This document shows positions 5,142 to 6,456 of a stretch of DNA of 6,456 bases, one piece after another; position 1 is the first letter of the stretch, and each line of letters starts with the position of its first letter. Source of the stretch: Elusimicrobiota bacterium. Its GTDB lineage: Bacteria; Elusimicrobiota; Elusimicrobia; O2-12-FULL-59-9. A program made the translations under genes and the position numbers. The stretch covers positions 1 to 6,456 of the forward strand of contig JACQRQ010000014.1 of NCBI GenBank assembly GCA_016206405.1, given 5' to 3'. Under the pieces are notes generated by a model that was not told where the DNA came from, did not search any database, and saw only the letters and a program-made list of their open reading frames with translations.

Positions 5142-6212
5142 ATGGAAATAGGAATCGTCGGCTTGCCCAACGTCGGAAAATCAACGCTGTTCAACGCCCT
5201 CACCTCGGGGCACGCGGCTTCGTCCAATTATCCCTTCACGACCATCGAGCCCAACGTGGGCGTGGTCAGCGTTCCGGACAGCCGCCTGCAGACGCTCACG
5301 GGGATTTTTTCGTCCAAAAAGACGGTCCCGGCGTACGTGAAGTTCGTGGACATCGCGGGTCTGGTGCGCGGGGCCAGCCAGGGAGAAGGCTTGGGCAACA
5401 AGTTTTTGTCCCATATCCGCGAGGTCGACGCCATCGCCCACATGGTCCGGCTCTTCGCCGATCCCGACGTCGTGCACACCTTGGGAGGCGTTGACCCTTT
5501 AAGAGACGCGGAGATCATCAACACCGAGCTCATTCTGTCCGACCTTCAGTCGGTGGAGCGCCAGGCGGAAAAATACAGGGGCCCGGCCAAGTCGGGGGAT
5601 AAAGCCGCCCAGCGGCGTTTGGAGATTTTGGACAAAGCGCGGGTGGGGCTGGAGGCCGGGCAGCCGGCCCGCTCCTTGGGAATCGCGGAGGAGGATTTGA
5701 AGGCCTTCGCGCTGTTAAGCGCCAAGCCGGTGCTCTATATCGGCAACTGCGACGAGGCCCCCTCGCCGGAGGCGGCGCGGCCCCTGGAGGAAATGGCGGC
5801 CACGGAGAAGGCCGGCTGCGTGACTCTGTGCGGCAAGCTCGAGCACGAGATCATCCAACTGTCCGAAACCGACCGGCCGCAGTTTCTCAAGGAGATGGGG
5901 TTGGAGCAAACCGGCCTGGAGCGGGTGATCGTCGCCGCGACGCGGCTTTTGAGGCTGCTGCACTTTTTCACCGCCGGACCCACGGAGACCCACGCCTGGA
6001 CCATCGTCGAGGGCATGCGGGCGCCCCAGGCCGCCGGCCGCATCCACTCGGATTTTGAAAAGGGTTTCATCCGCGCCGACATCTATTCTTTTAAGGACAT
6101 CGAGAAGCACCGCTCCGAGCCGGCCTTGAGGGAAAAGGGCCTCATCCGCTCGGAAGGCAAGGACTACGTCGTCCGCGACGGAGACGTATGCTTTTTCAAG
6201 TTCAACGTATGA
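5142..6212 (+). CDS. ychF: Ribosome-binding ATPase YchF (Obg/OLA1 family)
   Basis: A 356-residue protein close to the usual length for YchF (about 363). The start is the ATG preceded by AGGA (5133-5136) at 5 bases, which puts MEIGIVGLPNVGKS at the N-terminus as in the family. G1 is GLPNVGKS (7-14). G2 lies around PFTTIEPNVG (31-40), and G3 is DIAGLVRGASQGEGLGNKFL (70-89), with Leu in place of the catalytic Gln of Ras-like GTPases. G4 is NCDE (202-205) rather than NKxD, the change linked to ATP preference in YchF/OLA1. A helical region covers about 120-180. The TGS domain runs from about 275 to the end (FFTAGP, AWTI, APQAAGRIHSDFEKGFIRA, DGDVCFFKFNV). It is cytosolic, binds ribosomes and is implicated in translation and stress responses. 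It is co-transcribed with two RNA methyltransferase genes; its stop overlaps the next start. Confidence 0.97.
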   Translation: MEIGIVGLPNVGKSTLFNALTSGHAASSNYPFTTIEPNVGVVSVPDSRLQTLTGIFSSKKTVPAYVKFVDIAGLVRGASQGEGLGNKFLSHIREVDAIAHMVRLFADPDVVHTLGGVDPLRDAEIINTELILSDLQSVERQAEKYRGPAKSGDKAAQRRLEILDKARVGLEAGQPARSLGIAEEDLKAFALLSAKPVLYIGNCDEAPSPEAARPLEEMAATEKAGCVTLCGKLEHEIIQLSETDRPQFLKEMGLEQTGLERVIVAATRLLRLLHFFTAGPTETHAWTIVEGMRAPQAAGRIHSDFEKGFIRADIYSFKDIEKHRSEPALREKGLIRSEGKDYVVRDGDVCFFKFNV

Positions 6213-6456
6213 CCGGTCTTACGCCGACCGCGGAGATGTGCTCTCACTTCGGCGAGTGCGGCGGCTGCGCTCATCAGGATTGGGCCTATCCGCGCCAGCT
6301 TGAGGAAAAAGCGCGAACGCTGGCGGGTTATTTGGAGGCCATCGGCTGGACGGCTCCCGTGCGGGTCCGCCCCTCGCCGGACGTTTGGCATTACCGCAAC
6401 AAGGTGGAGTTTTCCTTCGGCCGGGCCCGGCCGGACGGCGGCTCGCCGCAAGACGG
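6209..6456 (+). CDS. TrmA/RlmC/RlmD-family RNA uracil-C5 methyltransferase, N-terminal part (cut by window edge)
   Basis: The first 82 codons of a gene that runs off the right edge. The ATG at 6209 overlaps the ychF stop as ATGA, which implies translational coupling. No strong ribosome binding site is seen. A second Met at codon 10 has its purine run directly against it, so it is less likely. The protein begins almost at the iron-sulfur motif CSHFGECGGC (C11-x5-C17-x2-C20, the canonical spacing) and continues with a helix (QLEEKARTLAGYLEAIGW) and then HYRNKVEFSFG (61-71). The last is the family's RNK motif. There is no TRAM domain, as in E. coli RlmC. It is therefore a paralog of the gene at 3734-5122 with a different architecture. 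The methyltransferase domain lies beyond the window, so activity and target (for example U747 of 23S rRNA) are inference. Confidence 0.85.
   Translation, partial: MTGLTPTAEMCSHFGECGGCAHQDWAYPRQLEEKARTLAGYLEAIGWTAPVRVRPSPDVWHYRNKVEFSFGRARPDGGSPQD

Overview
This is an ordinary-looking stretch of a GC-rich bacterial chromosome, with three complete recognisable or partly recognisable genes, one complete gene of unknown family, and one gene cut off by the right edge. The two exported proteins with Sec-type signal peptides suggest an envelope with an extracytoplasmic compartment, probably diderm. I cannot name the phylum from the sequence; an uncultured or deep-branching lineage would fit, but this is a guess. 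There are no transposases, integrases, phage genes, tRNAs, rRNAs or CRISPR arrays that I can see.

Left part (1-2190): after about 236 bases without a clear gene, a good sigma70-type promoter (TTGAAT, 17 bases, CATAAT) drives a leader of about 100 bases. The leader has a GC-rich hairpin that ends exactly where a strong AGGAGG ribosome binding site starts. The gene is a secreted PQQ-type beta-propeller protein of 589 residues. It ends in a hairpin cluster.

Middle (2190-3346): a second perfect hairpin, a short 9-base repeat and a terminator for the opposite strand separate the propeller gene from a convergent minus-strand gene. That gene encodes a 287-residue secreted protein of no family I know. 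It contains two copies of one domain, each with a cysteine pair spaced by exactly 32 residues.

Divergent region (3347-3733): 387 bases without a gene. It holds a degenerate 8-base tandem repeat (consensus AGTGGTAR), a run of eight G, and short inverted repeats.

Right part (3734-6456): a compact plus-strand operon. It consists of an RlmD-like 23S rRNA uracil-C5 methyltransferase with an unusual iron-sulfur cysteine spacing, then ychF (universal ribosome-associated ATPase) 19 bases later, then a second TrmA/RlmC/RlmD-family methyltransferase overlapping ychF by ATGA. This second enzyme lacks the N-terminal TRAM domain and runs off the window. The operon groups rRNA or tRNA modification with a translation-associated ATPase. 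I found no convincing new defence, mobile or biosynthetic system; the most unusual items are the duplicated-domain secreted protein, the repeat array and the two paralogous methyltransferases around ychF.
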